From Candidatus Rifleibacteriota bacterium (GTDB taxonomy: Bacteria; Muiribacteriota; Ozemobacteria; Ozemobacterales; Ozemobacteraceae): DNA of 64,000 nucleotides. The notes under the pieces were generated by a model, which saw only the letters and a list, made by a program, of their open reading frames with translations, was not told where the DNA came from and ran no database searches. Of the stretch, positions 43,650 through 52,203 are shown in pieces. The position numbers were made by a program, and so were the translations under genes. Position 1 is the first letter of the stretch, and each line of letters starts with the position of its first letter. Where the stretch lies: the NCBI GenBank assembly GCA_024710355.1, contig JANJUX010000011.1, positions 1 to 64,000 of the forward strand, read 5' to 3'.

Positions 43650-44012
43650 ATGACCGAACAGAATGAAAAGGTTAAACTGAGCTTCGAAAGAAAAGATGCT
43701 ACCAAGGGTTATGTAGTTCTGTCGCTGATTGGTGATCTCGACATGTGGACACTGCCGGTAGCCAAAGAACAGATTCAGAAGCTGGTTGACGAAAACAAGG
43801 TAAAAGTGGTTCTCGACCTCGAAAGAACCAATTACATAGATTCTTCAGGGCTTGGCTTTTTTATCGGCACGCTCAAGAAACTGCGCGATGCCGGCGGCGA
43901 GCTGGTTCTGATCAGTCTGAATTCTTATATCTATGGTATTTTCCAGCTTATTCAGCTGCAGCATATCATCAAAACCTATGACAGCCTTGAAGAAGCTTCG
44001 AAAGAATTTTAA
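43650..44012 (+). CDS. STAS-domain anti-sigma factor antagonist-like protein
   Basis: This encodes 120 residues from the ATG at 43650, after GTGGAGGATGAA. It is a stand-alone STAS domain of the SpoIIAA type: 'V-V-L-D-L-E-R-T-N-Y-I-D-S-S-G-L-G-F-F' (about 57-75) includes the serine that a kinase can phosphorylate. It would bind an anti-sigma factor or kinase whose gene is not in this cluster. It is co-directional with the ComFB-like and sigma54 activator genes, so it could set the level of a stress or developmental response. The bL31 gene starts 16 bases on. Confidence 0.9.
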   Translation: MTEQNEKVKLSFERKDATKGYVVLSLIGDLDMWTLPVAKEQIQKLVDENKVKVVLDLERTNYIDSSGLGFFIGTLKKLRDAGGELVLISLNSYIYGIFQLIQLQHIIKTYDSLEEASKEF

Positions 44013-44027
44013 CAGGAGACCCCGGAA

Positions 44028-44306
44028 ATGAAACAGAACGTCCACCCCAAAACCAACCTGATCAACGTTACCTGCGCCTGCGGCAACTCTTTTGCCACCC
44101 TGTCAACCTCAGCTGAACTGAAGGTTGAAGTCTGCTCCGGCTGCCACCCCTTCTTCACTGGCACTCAGCGCTTCGTCGACACCACCGGCCGCGTTGAAAG
44201 ATTCAAGGCTAAGCTTGAAACCCAGAAAAAAGTCGCTGAAGCTGAAGCCGCCAAGAAGACCAAAAAAGCTGCCAAAGCTGAAAAAACTGAAGCTAAAGCT
44301 GAATAA
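44028..44306 (+). CDS. rpmE: Ribosomal protein bL31, zinc-binding type
   Basis: This encodes 92 residues. Residues 1-65 match bL31 with the zinc ligands 'C-A-C-G' and '[10 protein letters not shown]', so it is the zinc (C+) form, used when zinc is plentiful. The lysine/alanine-rich tail of about 25 residues is an extension beyond the usual length. It sits in the 50S subunit near the central protuberance and bridges to 30S. The site is AACAGGAGAC. A terminator follows. Confidence 0.97.
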   Translation: MKQNVHPKTNLINVTCACGNSFATLSTSAELKVEVCSGCHPFFTGTQRFVDTTGRVERFKAKLETQKKVAEAEAAKKTKKAAKAEKTEAKAE

Positions 44307-44327
44307 GCTTATTGAATCAGTAGTATG

Positions 44328-44371
44328 AAAATCTGCTGCCCGAACCCGGATGAGTCGGGCAGCAGATTTTT
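44328..44371 (+). terminator. Rho-independent terminator after rpmE
   Basis: AAATCTGCTGCCCGA (44329-44343) pairs with TCGGGCAGCAGATTT (44355-44369) across an 11-base loop and continues into a T-run. It is a long, stable hairpin separating rpmE from thyX. Confidence 0.92.
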
Positions 44372-44410
44372 GCTCGACCGCGAGAACCTTGTAAATAAAG
44401 GATAAAGGCT

Positions 44411-45151
44411 TTGACACTGCTGCTGCTTCGCCACACTCCCGATCCTGACCGTCTGGTTGCTCTTGCGGCGCGCCGCTGTTATTCAGCCCGGGCTGCCGAT
44501 GATATCGAAGAGCACCTGACCGGCGACGAAATCGAGCGCCTGCTCGGGTTTCTCAGGCAGCGCAATCACCTTTCCCCATTCGAGCATGCCGACTTTACCT
44601 TCAGTGCCGACGGCATTTCGCGCGCCCTGTCGCATCAGCTGGTGCGGCATCGCATTGCTTCCTACTCCCAGGAAAGCCAGCGCTACGTCAATTACATGAA
44701 GGTGCCGACGCTTCCGTATATCGTGCCGCCTTCGGTGGCGAAGAACGAAGAGGCGCAGAAGATTTTCGATCAGGCCATGCATCACACGCTCGAAGCCTAT
44801 CGCGCTATGGTCAACGCTGGTGTTGCCCCCGAAGATGCGCGCTATATTTTTCCCAACGCTATCGAGACGAAACTCGTTTTTACGATGAACGCCCGCAGTC
44901 TTTTCAATTTTTTTGAGCAGCGCTGCTGTATCAAAGCCCAATGGGAAATAAGGCAGCTGGCGTTTGACATGCTCAAGGCCGTGCGCCAGGTGGCGCCGCA
45001 GATTTTTAAAAATGCCGGGGCGCCGTGCCAGTTTGCTACCATGCCTTACTGCCGCGAGAATGACGCCCAATGCCCGCAATACAAATCCATGCAGAAGAGG
45101 ATGAACAGAAATGACCAGCAGAACTCTGGAGGAACTGAGAAAGAATCTTGA
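44411..45151 (+). CDS. thyX: Flavin-dependent thymidylate synthase ThyX
   Basis: This encodes 246 residues from a TTG at 44411, with AAAGGATAAAGGC upstream. The ThyX signature 'R-H-R-I-A-S-Y-S-Q-E-S' (about 77-87) is intact, preceded by the FAD-contacting histidines in 'S-P-F-E-H-A-D-F'. It makes dTMP from dUMP using methylene-tetrahydrofolate and FADH2. The C-terminus (about 225-246) extends over the start of the next gene, a 41-base overlap, which is unusual and may mean coupled translation. No thyA is in the window. Confidence 0.97.
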   Translation: MTLLLLRHTPDPDRLVALAARRCYSARAADDIEEHLTGDEIERLLGFLRQRNHLSPFEHADFTFSADGISRALSHQLVRHRIASYSQESQRYVNYMKVPTLPYIVPPSVAKNEEAQKIFDQAMHHTLEAYRAMVNAGVAPEDARYIFPNAIETKLVFTMNARSLFNFFEQRCCIKAQWEIRQLAFDMLKAVRQVAPQIFKNAGAPCQFATMPYCRENDAQCPQYKSMQKRMNRNDQQNSGGTEKES

Positions 45152-46196
45152 CCGGATCGATCAGGGGCTTATCGAGCTGATAAGACAGCGCATCGATCTC
45201 GCCCGCGAGATTGGCGGGGTAAAGCGTGCTTCTGGATTTGAGGCCTGTTTTGCGCCCATCCGTGAAGCCGATGTGTTCAAAAATCTCGATCGCTACAATC
45301 TTGCTGGCCTTAGCCGGCAGAGTCTCGAAAACATTTTTGTCGAAGTTGTCTCAACCTGCCGCGCCGCCCAGGAACAGGGCCGTATCGCCGTTCTCGGTGA
45401 AAGGAACGGCTGGTTTTATGACGCGGCCCTGTCGCGTTTCGGGCAGAGTGCCGACGTCGTTGCCGTCGACAATTTTGACGATTTCTGTGTTGAGCTGGGC
45501 AAGAGCCCGAAAAATCTGGGTTTTGCTTCTTTTACGCCCGAGCATTCACCCGATCGCCTGGCGCTGGTTGAAACGATGCTTTCGGGCAAGCTTGGCATTG
45601 TCGAAGAATACAATTTTACACCTGAGTTCAGCCTGGTCAGCAACAGCGCCAGAGACCTGTCTGAAGCCAACGAAATCTGTGTGACCAGCGAAACTCTGCG
45701 GTTGATGCGACAATTTTTCATCACCCTGTCGTTCGACCTCAAGATCAAGATCTGCCGCAGCATGTCAGAAGTCTGCGAAAACCTTGAAAGCGTCAACCCG
45801 GTTGCCGCAATATTGCCTTCGAAGCTGGTAGACACCTATCAGAATCTGGTGGTTATCAAGACCGGTCTCAAATCTGAGCAGGTGCCGCGGGTTAAGTTTT
45901 TGACTCTCTCGTCTGGAGCTGGCAATGAGTATCGCCCCGGTATCAAAACGGCGATAATGTGCCCGTTGAATCGTGGCAGCGAGCATATCTACGACATCGT
46001 CGCCTTCATGCGCGACCACCGCCTTGAAATTACCGACATTCACAATCTCAATTTTGTCGACAAACCCTGGGATACGATCGTGATAATCGAGCTGATTCTG
46101 CCCGAAGACAAGGCGAAATTCGATGCGTTGATGGCAGAATTCCAGCAGCGTGGCCTGCTCGCCAGAAACTGCGGTTTTTTCCCGGTTTTCAAGTAG
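45111..46196 (+). CDS. pheA: Chorismate mutase fused to a degenerate prephenate dehydratase-like domain and ACT
   Basis: This encodes 361 residues, start ATG after AGAGGATG. Residues 1-88 form an AroQ-type chorismate mutase: 'R-K-N-L-D-R-I-D', 'R-I-D-L-A-R-E-I-G' and the late 'R-E-A-D-V'. Residues about 90-265 align in layout with prephenate dehydratase, but the catalytic T-R-F motif reads V-P-R-V-K-F and the ENS region is replaced. An ACT-like domain ends the protein (about 285-355), suggesting amino-acid control. The mutase should be active, while the dehydratase is doubtful. The gene name is used for the architecture. It starts inside thyX. Confidence 0.75.
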   Translation: MTSRTLEELRKNLDRIDQGLIELIRQRIDLAREIGGVKRASGFEACFAPIREADVFKNLDRYNLAGLSRQSLENIFVEVVSTCRAAQEQGRIAVLGERNGWFYDAALSRFGQSADVVAVDNFDDFCVELGKSPKNLGFASFTPEHSPDRLALVETMLSGKLGIVEEYNFTPEFSLVSNSARDLSEANEICVTSETLRLMRQFFITLSFDLKIKICRSMSEVCENLESVNPVAAILPSKLVDTYQNLVVIKTGLKSEQVPRVKFLTLSSGAGNEYRPGIKTAIMCPLNRGSEHIYDIVAFMRDHRLEITDIHNLNFVDKPWDTIVIIELILPEDKAKFDALMAEFQQRGLLARNCGFFPVFK

Positions 46197-46257
46197 TTGG
46201 TTAATTCGAACTTCTGCGCTATAATCAGGGCCTGAATTACCTTAAAGGGCAGAAGCA

Positions 46258-47634
46258 ATGAAAGTTGTCATTTCGGGCGGCACTGAAATCGGGCTGCTTT
46301 TTGCAAAAACACTGGCGTCTGATCACGATGTGCACGTGATCGAATCGCTGCCGCATGCGTTAGAGCAGCTTGAACAGCTCGATCTGCAGGTGATAGTCGG
46401 GAACCCGACCAGCCTGGCGGTTCTGCAGGAAGCGCGGGTGCCCGAGGCCGACGCTTTTATCGGCTGTGCCCATTCAGACGAGGTTAATGTTATCTCATGT
46501 CTTGCAGCTAAACAGCTGGGCAAGGCCGAAACCTTCTGCTTCGTCAACAAGGCGCATTATTTCGAAACCTTTGCCGGTGAGCTGGGTGAGCACCTGGCAA
46601 TCGACCGCCTGATCTGGCCTGAAATGCTCCTCGGAGAATATATCGCCCAGATTCTTGCGGTTCCGGGAGCCATTGACGTCAAGGTTTTCGAACACGAAGA
46701 CCTCAAACTGCTGGAATTTCGCCTGAAAACCGGTAACAGTGCCATCGGCAAAAAACTCAAAGATCTCGGTATTCCGCGCGGTGCCCTGGCTGTTGCGCTT
46801 TTTCGTGACGACCAGGTTATTATCCCTGGTGGTATGACCACCCTCTATCGCAATGACAAGATCATTTTCATGGGTCATGAAGCAAGTATGCGCAAGATCG
46901 AAAACCGCTTCAACCCCAATCCCGGCCGCAATTTGAGCGTTGTCATCGTCGGTGGTGGTAATGTTGGCTACATACTCGCCAAATCACTCGAGGCCTACAG
47001 CCAGTTTCGAATCAGGATTATCGAGAAATCCCTTCCCCAGTGTCAGCTTCTGGCAGAGAGACTTTCTGAGAAGGTCCTGATTCTGCACGCTGACGGAACC
47101 GATATTGCCTTTTTGCGGTCACAACAGGTTGAAAACTGCGATTGTCTGGTTGCTCTCACCGGTAACGATGAAAGAAACTTCTTTGTTTCGATGCATGCCA
47201 AGATGCTCAATGTTAAAAAGGTTATTACCCGGGCACATTCAACCGAGAACATTGAATTTTTCGAAAAACTCGGTATTGACGTGGCTCTGAGTTCACAGTT
47301 CAACGCGGTACAGAGCGTTTGTCGTCAGATGTCAGACGACAGCATCGATGTGTTCACGATTTTCGAAAAGGGTAAAGCCGAGATTCGCGAAATCGTCGTG
47401 CCACATCATTTTCCTCCTACGCGCCTGATGGATCTCAGACTGCCCGAAGGGGTCATCATCGCCGCAATCCGCAGGGGCGGGCATACCCTTGTGCCGGGCG
47501 GCGAAGACAAGCTGAAAGAGAAGGATCAGCTGAGGGTTTTCTGTGCCAAAGATCAGGGCGAGGCCCTTTCTGAATTTCTTCTTCAGACCGCGAGAGATGC
47601 AGCTGCCGCCAAAGAAGCCGAAAGTGGCGGGTGA
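46258..47634 (+). CDS. trkA: Trk potassium uptake regulator TrkA (double RCK)
   Basis: This encodes 458 residues with two TrkA_N Rossmann domains, each followed by a TrkA_C domain. The second nucleotide loop 'G-G-G-N-V-G-Y' (about 228) is canonical. The first reads 'G-G-T-E-I-G', lacking one usual glycine, but still ends in the acidic 'V-I-E' residue. TrkA forms a cytoplasmic ring that gates the TrkH channel in response to nucleotides. The site is AAAGGGCAG. It is followed after three bases by trkH, and a second trkH lies further on, forming a potassium-uptake operon. Confidence 0.95.
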   Translation: MKVVISGGTEIGLLFAKTLASDHDVHVIESLPHALEQLEQLDLQVIVGNPTSLAVLQEARVPEADAFIGCAHSDEVNVISCLAAKQLGKAETFCFVNKAHYFETFAGELGEHLAIDRLIWPEMLLGEYIAQILAVPGAIDVKVFEHEDLKLLEFRLKTGNSAIGKKLKDLGIPRGALAVALFRDDQVIIPGGMTTLYRNDKIIFMGHEASMRKIENRFNPNPGRNLSVVIVGGGNVGYILAKSLEAYSQFRIRIIEKSLPQCQLLAERLSEKVLILHADGTDIAFLRSQQVENCDCLVALTGNDERNFFVSMHAKMLNVKKVITRAHSTENIEFFEKLGIDVALSSQFNAVQSVCRQMSDDSIDVFTIFEKGKAEIREIVVPHHFPPTRLMDLRLPEGVIIAAIRRGGHTLVPGGEDKLKEKDQLRVFCAKDQGEALSEFLLQTARDAAAAKEAESGG

Positions 47635-47637
47635 GCC

Positions 47638-49101
47638 ATGATTCGTTTCAGGCTCGTTATCTCGGTAATTGGCATAATTCTGCAGGGATTTTCAGCCTTG
47701 ATGGCGATTCCTGTCATTGTTGCAATGCTGATGCGCCAGAATGATTCGGTATTTGCTTTTCTCCTGTGTCTTCTGACCGGCATGCTTTTCGGGCGCCTGG
47801 CCTGGCGTGCCAGTAGTTCAAAAGATTTTGACGATCTCAACCGCATGGAAGGCATCGTTGCCGCAAGCATGAGCTGGATAGCGGTCGCAACGGCCGGAGC
47901 AATCCCTTATATGTGTTTTGGCATGGGATTCGTCGACGCACTTTTTGAATCGATGAGCGGGTTTACTACAACCGGTGCGACGGTTCTATTTGATTATACG
48001 GTGCTCAACGGTTCGATGTTTTTTTATCGGGGATACACCCAATGGATCGGTGGGATGGGTATTCTCGTTCTTTTCGTTGCGGTTCTGCCGCATCTGGCGA
48101 TTTCTGGCCGGCAGCTTTTCTTTGCCGAAACCTCTTCGGCAAGCCAGGAAAAATTGACCCCGAGAATAAGTGATACCGCGCGGCGTCTCTGGGGGTGGTA
48201 TTTTTTTCTGACCGCCCTTATGAGTGCAATGCTTTATTTTACGGGCATGCCGCTGAACGATGCGGTGTCGAACTCGTTTGGCACTCTTGCTGCAGGTGGT
48301 TTTTCGCCGCACCCTCTGAGTATCATGGGCTATGAAAACTCTGCCGCAGAGTGGGTTACCATAGTTTTCATGTTTCTGGCGGGCGCCAACTTTACTCTGC
48401 AGGTTAAGTGCCTGCACGGAAACTTTGCATCATTCTTTCGCAACCCCGAATTTCGTCTATACCTGACGATCGTTCTGGTTTCTTCGCTGCTGTTGGTTGT
48501 TGTTTTGACCAGAAACAATGCCGTTACCGGATCGATTGTGGATGCACTTCGCATCGCTATGTTTCAGAACATCAGCATAATGACCACTACCGGTTCGGCC
48601 ACTGCGGATTTTGAGCTTTGGTCAGGGGGAGCCAAGTCGATCCTTCTGGTTCTCATGTTTATCGGTGGCTGTTCAGGCTCTGCCGGCGGCGGCCCGAAGG
48701 TGGTGCGCATTCTTTTGCTTTTCAGATACCTTGGCAAGGTTCTTCTGAAAATTGTGCAACCGAATGCGGTCGTGACCGTCAAGCTTGCCAGAAGCACTTT
48801 TAAAGAATCAGAGGTGCAGCCGGTATTTTCTTTTGTCGTGCTGTATTTTCTCTTTTTCGCAATTGGCGGTACAATCGCCACTCTGATTGAAAATGATTTC
48901 ACCGTTGGTTTTACCGGTGCGATTGCAACGCTAGGAAATATTGGGCCCGGCTTTGGCAAACTGGGGCCAATGGGCAGTTTTTATGACCTCAACTGGTTTA
49001 CCAAGGTTCTTTATACTTTTCTTATGTGGGCAGGCAGACTCGAAATCATGGCCGTAGCCGTATTCTTTCGCCAGGAATTATGGCGGGATTCAAAATGGTA
49101 A
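47638..49101 (+). CDS. trkH: Trk potassium channel subunit TrkH (first copy)
   Basis: This encodes 487 residues, three bases after trkA with site GGCGGGTGA. About ten membrane helices are visible. The four pore loops are 'S-G-F-T-T-T-G-A' (about 106), 'A-A-G-G-F-S-P', 'M-T-T-T-G-S-A-T' and 'L-G-N-I-G-P-G-F', each with the glycine lining the potassium filter. It imports potassium with TrkA as regulatory subunit. It shares length and layout with the next gene, so the two arose by tandem duplication. Confidence 0.95.
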   Translation: MIRFRLVISVIGIILQGFSALMAIPVIVAMLMRQNDSVFAFLLCLLTGMLFGRLAWRASSSKDFDDLNRMEGIVAASMSWIAVATAGAIPYMCFGMGFVDALFESMSGFTTTGATVLFDYTVLNGSMFFYRGYTQWIGGMGILVLFVAVLPHLAISGRQLFFAETSSASQEKLTPRISDTARRLWGWYFFLTALMSAMLYFTGMPLNDAVSNSFGTLAAGGFSPHPLSIMGYENSAAEWVTIVFMFLAGANFTLQVKCLHGNFASFFRNPEFRLYLTIVLVSSLLLVVVLTRNNAVTGSIVDALRIAMFQNISIMTTTGSATADFELWSGGAKSILLVLMFIGGCSGSAGGGPKVVRILLLFRYLGKVLLKIVQPNAVVTVKLARSTFKESEVQPVFSFVVLYFLFFAIGGTIATLIENDFTVGFTGAIATLGNIGPGFGKLGPMGSFYDLNWFTKVLYTFLMWAGRLEIMAVAVFFRQELWRDSKW

Positions 49102-49147
49102 TCATGGCAAACCTTGACTTAATAGCAGTTTCCGGAGTAACACGCAT

Positions 49148-50611
49148 ATGATCCGTTTTCGGGTAATTACTTCTGTCATAGGCGTCATTCTTCAAAGCTT
49201 TTCCGGAATAATGATCGTTCCTCTGCTTGCGGCAGTTATTGCCGGTCAGATCAATTCTGCCGGGGCTGTAGGCTTGTGCATGCTGTCAGGCATGCTGGCT
49301 GCGAGAATCATGGCGAGTTTTCAGACCGAAAAGGGGTTTGACGATCTTAACCGGGTTGAGGGCATGGCGGTAGTAAGCCTGAGTTGGCTGGCGGTGGCGA
49401 CGATTGGCTCGATCCCTTACCTCTGCTTTGGTTTCAGGTTTGTCGACGCTTTTTTCGAGTCGGCAAGTGGTTATACGGCGACCGGCTCGACCATTTTGCA
49501 TGATTTTTCGCTTCTGAACAGCTCGATGTTCTTTTACCGCGGTTTTACGCAATGGCTGGGCGGTATGGGTATTCTCGTACTTTTTGTTGCGGTTCTGCCG
49601 CGTCTGTCAATTTCAGGCCGCCAGCTGTTTTTCGCCGAAACTTCGGCCGCCAGCAAAGAAAAGCTGACGCCGCACATTCGCGACACCGCCAGGCACCTCT
49701 GGGTCTGGTATCTCGTAATGACCATGGCCGAAACAACCATGCTCGTTCTTTTCGGCATGCCATTATGGGAAGCCATTTCGAATTCATTCTCGACCATCTC
49801 TGCGGCCGGTTTTTCTCCGCATCCAGAGAGCATCATGGGCTACCAGAACACTAGAATAGAATGGGTTTTGATTTTTTTCATGTTTCTGGCCGGTGGCAAC
49901 TTTGTTTTGCAGGTTAAATTTCTGAAGGGAAATTTTCGTTCGTTTTTCGGCAACCCCGAGTTGCGTCTCTACGCCGGCATCATCGCAGTCGCCACGACAA
50001 TTCTGTTTCTTGTGCTGCATGTGAACGGCCAGGGTGGCGAAACGACAATTGACACATTGAGAATTTCGCTGTTTCAGAATATCAGCATAATGACTTCGAC
50101 CGGTGCCGCCACAGTAAACTATGACCTCTGGTGCGACAGTGCCAAGGTCATTCTGGTAATGTTGATGTTGATTGGCGGCTGTTCCGGTTCTGCCGGCGGC
50201 GGGATCAAGGTGGTGCGCTTTCTTCTGCTGATGCGCTATCTTGGCAAAGTTATTCTGAAGACTATTTATCCGAAAGCGATTGTTCATATCAAGCTTGAAA
50301 GGCGTATTTTCAAGGAAAGTGAAATTCAACCAGTTTTGAATTTTGTGGTGATGTATTTTCTTCTTCTTGTCTTTTCGGGGACTCTTATTTCGATAATAGA
50401 AGACGATTTGACAATTGGCTACATGGGGGCAATAGCGTCGCTGGGTAATGTCGGGCCAGGCTTCAGTGCCATCGGGCCAATGGGCAACTGTTACAATCTG
50501 CACTGGCTGACCAAATTTATCTTCACTTTTCTGATGTGGGCCGGGCGCCTTGAAATAATGACGCTGGCAGTCTTTTTGCGGCCTGAGACATGGCGCGATT
50601 CGAAGTGGTGA
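49148..50611 (+). CDS. trkH: Trk potassium channel subunit TrkH (second copy)
   Basis: This encodes 487 residues, the same length as the preceding copy, start ATG after CCGGAGTAAC. Pore loops 'S-G-Y-T-A-T-G-S', 'S-A-A-G-F-S-P', 'M-T-S-T-G-A-A' and 'L-G-N-V-G-P-G-F' are intact; loop 1 has A instead of T, which might change ion choice or gating. The sequences are clearly paralogous over the whole length but have diverged at many positions, so this is not a recent copy. Both probably share the one TrkA upstream. Confidence 0.94.
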   Translation: MIRFRVITSVIGVILQSFSGIMIVPLLAAVIAGQINSAGAVGLCMLSGMLAARIMASFQTEKGFDDLNRVEGMAVVSLSWLAVATIGSIPYLCFGFRFVDAFFESASGYTATGSTILHDFSLLNSSMFFYRGFTQWLGGMGILVLFVAVLPRLSISGRQLFFAETSAASKEKLTPHIRDTARHLWVWYLVMTMAETTMLVLFGMPLWEAISNSFSTISAAGFSPHPESIMGYQNTRIEWVLIFFMFLAGGNFVLQVKFLKGNFRSFFGNPELRLYAGIIAVATTILFLVLHVNGQGGETTIDTLRISLFQNISIMTSTGAATVNYDLWCDSAKVILVMLMLIGGCSGSAGGGIKVVRFLLLMRYLGKVILKTIYPKAIVHIKLERRIFKESEIQPVLNFVVMYFLLLVFSGTLISIIEDDLTIGYMGAIASLGNVGPGFSAIGPMGNCYNLHWLTKFIFTFLMWAGRLEIMTLAVFLRPETWRDSKW

Positions 50612-50652
50612 GTTTTGATGGGGCTTGAATCTTAGAGCCTGAGCGGCTGCTG

Positions 50653-51735
50653 TCAGCTTTTTTCGATCCAGCCGCCACCGAGCAGCTGGCCGTTTTTATA
50701 GATCGCCAGTCGCTGCCCGGGAGTCACTGAAGCCAGTGGCTTCGCCAGTTCGACCACAGCGATATCGCCTTTGCGAACAACGGTTGCCGCCTGCAATGGC
50801 TGGCGGTAGCGCGTCATAATCTCGCATTCGAGGCTGTCGTGTTCAAAATCGAGCCAGTTCATGTCACTGGCGGTGAACTTGTCGGTCAGCAGCAGATTGT
50901 GGTCAGTGCTGACTTTCACCCGGGCGCTCTTTGCATCGATATCGACGACGTAGGCCGGCCTGCCGAGGGCAACGCCGAGACCCTTGCGCTGGCCGATGGT
51001 AAAAAACTGAACCCCTTCGTGACGACCGATGACCCGGCCGTTTTCGTCGACAATGTCACCCGGGCGGGGTTGTTCATTGAAATAACGCGACAGCGTCAGC
51101 GCAAAAGTTTCGCCCTTATAGCCGAAACATGCATCCTGACTCTCTTTTTTGGCCGCATTCGGCAGACCAAGGCGTGCCGCCATGGCCCGCACTTCGGGTT
51201 TGGTCATTTCGCCGAGCGGCATGTAGCAGTGGTTGAGCTGATCCTGGGTCAGGGCCGAAAGAAAATAAGTCTGGTCTTTTTCGGTGTCAGAACCCTTCAA
51301 TAATCTTGCTTTGCCCGGTAGCTCGCGGTTGACAACCGCATAGTGCCCGGTGATGATGCCATCAGCACCGAGTTCAGCGGCAAAGCGGCTCAAAACCGCG
51401 CCAAATTTGAGAAAATGGTTGCAGAGAACACACGGGTTCGGAGTTCTGCCGCTTTTATATTCATTCCAGGCGTATTTGAGAATCTGTTCGGCGAATTCTT
51501 CTCTGACGGCCACGAAACGATGCGGAATTCCGAGCTTTTCAGCGACCATGCGCGCCTGAATATTGTCGTCGAGACCGCAGCAGGATTTCGTCTTTTCCTT
51601 GCTGTCGTCGCAGGTCTTCATTTTAAGGGTGACGCCAATGACCTTATAACCGCGCTCGAGAAAAAGGGCCGCGGCCACCGAAGAATCGACGCCACCACTC
51701 ATGGCGGCAATGAGAGTTTTACCGGTTTCTGACAT
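50653..51735 (-). CDS. mnmA: tRNA 2-thiouridylase MnmA
   Basis: This encodes 360 residues. The ATP pyrophosphatase loop 'M-S-G-G-V-D-S-S-V-A' lies at about 11-20. The two catalytic cysteines are in 'N-P-C-V-L-C-N' (about 99-105) and 'S-Q-D-A-C-F' (about 198-203). The C-terminal beta-barrel shows 'G-Q-R-K-G-L-G-V'. It adds sulphur to uridine 34 of tRNA-Lys, -Glu and -Gln. All motifs are intact and the length is typical. Its ATG directly follows the stop of a 60-aa secreted protein, so the two are co-transcribed. Confidence 0.97.
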   Translation of the reverse strand: MSETGKTLIAAMSGGVDSSVAAALFLERGYKVIGVTLKMKTCDDSKEKTKSCCGLDDNIQARMVAEKLGIPHRFVAVREEFAEQILKYAWNEYKSGRTPNPCVLCNHFLKFGAVLSRFAAELGADGIITGHYAVVNRELPGKARLLKGSDTEKDQTYFLSALTQDQLNHCYMPLGEMTKPEVRAMAARLGLPNAAKKESQDACFGYKGETFALTLSRYFNEQPRPGDIVDENGRVIGRHEGVQFFTIGQRKGLGVALGRPAYVVDIDAKSARVKVSTDHNLLLTDKFTASDMNWLDFEHDSLECEIMTRYRQPLQAATVVRKGDIAVVELAKPLASVTPGQRLAIYKNGQLLGGGWIEKS

Positions 51736-51918
51736 TTATATGGCTTTCGGGTTATAAGTGCCGGATGACTTCGGCATGCCGCCGGCGTTATCGACAGCGT
51801 GCGGCACATAGTCCAGCTGAATCTGGTGCCAGAGCCCGGCGGTTTCGGCATTGACGTTGCTGCCGGTCAGAAAGAGAAGAGAAAGCAGCAGTCCGATGGC
51901 GATGGCGAATTTCTGCAT
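51736..51918 (-). CDS. Small secreted protein upstream of mnmA
   Basis: This encodes 60 residues from the ATG at 51918, chosen for the site GGAGAAAC; the frame is open to 51990. A clear signal peptide (about 1-24, ending V-N-A-E) leaves a mature chain of about 36 residues rich in Y, P and G. It has no cysteine. The function is unknown; the mature part is too short for a known family. The stop abuts the mnmA start. Confidence 0.62.
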   Translation of the reverse strand: MQKFAIAIGLLLSLLFLTGSNVNAETAGLWHQIQLDYVPHAVDNAGGMPKSSGTYNPKAI

Positions 51919-52040
51919 CTGTTTCTCCGCGAAGTTGATTTGTTGCCAATGATAACACCTGCCCCGCAAATGATCAATTCTTCGTATCACTTGGGCCGGC
52001 CATGACTTTTGAGAGAGAGTGATCGGAATCCAAACTGCAA

Positions 52041-52064
52041 GATGCCTGCCTTCGCAGGCATGAC
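52041..52064. repeat. Small palindromic intergenic repeat
   Basis: ATGCCTGC (52042-52049) pairs with GCAGGCAT (52054-52061) around a CTTC loop, followed by GAC. It is the style of dispersed palindromic repeats that carry GTCAT/ATGAC ends, and shares this with the larger element at 58699. It lies in the divergent gap between the small secreted gene and the hydrolase at 52204. Confidence 0.45.
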
Positions 52065-52203
52065 AGGCTGTGGTTACGCCATTGCAGGCGTAGCTCTGGA
52101 ATCTGAAGGTTATAATATTTTTCTGTTATCACTAAGGGCATCCTTGCTGGCAGAAGTTGCGGGTGTTAGACTGTCAGCAGCGAACCTGCGCAGGAGGCGA
52201 AGC

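Noticed and set aside
49784..50503. 239-codon minus-strand frame inside the second trkH
   Set aside because: It is antisense to a well conserved membrane protein, and its Q/H/N-rich composition is typical of a shadow.
52009..52203. Longer N-terminus for the PDZ-bearing hydrolase
   Set aside because: This part overlaps a palindromic repeat and lacks a start signal, while an AGGAGG and a signal peptide mark the TTG at 52204.
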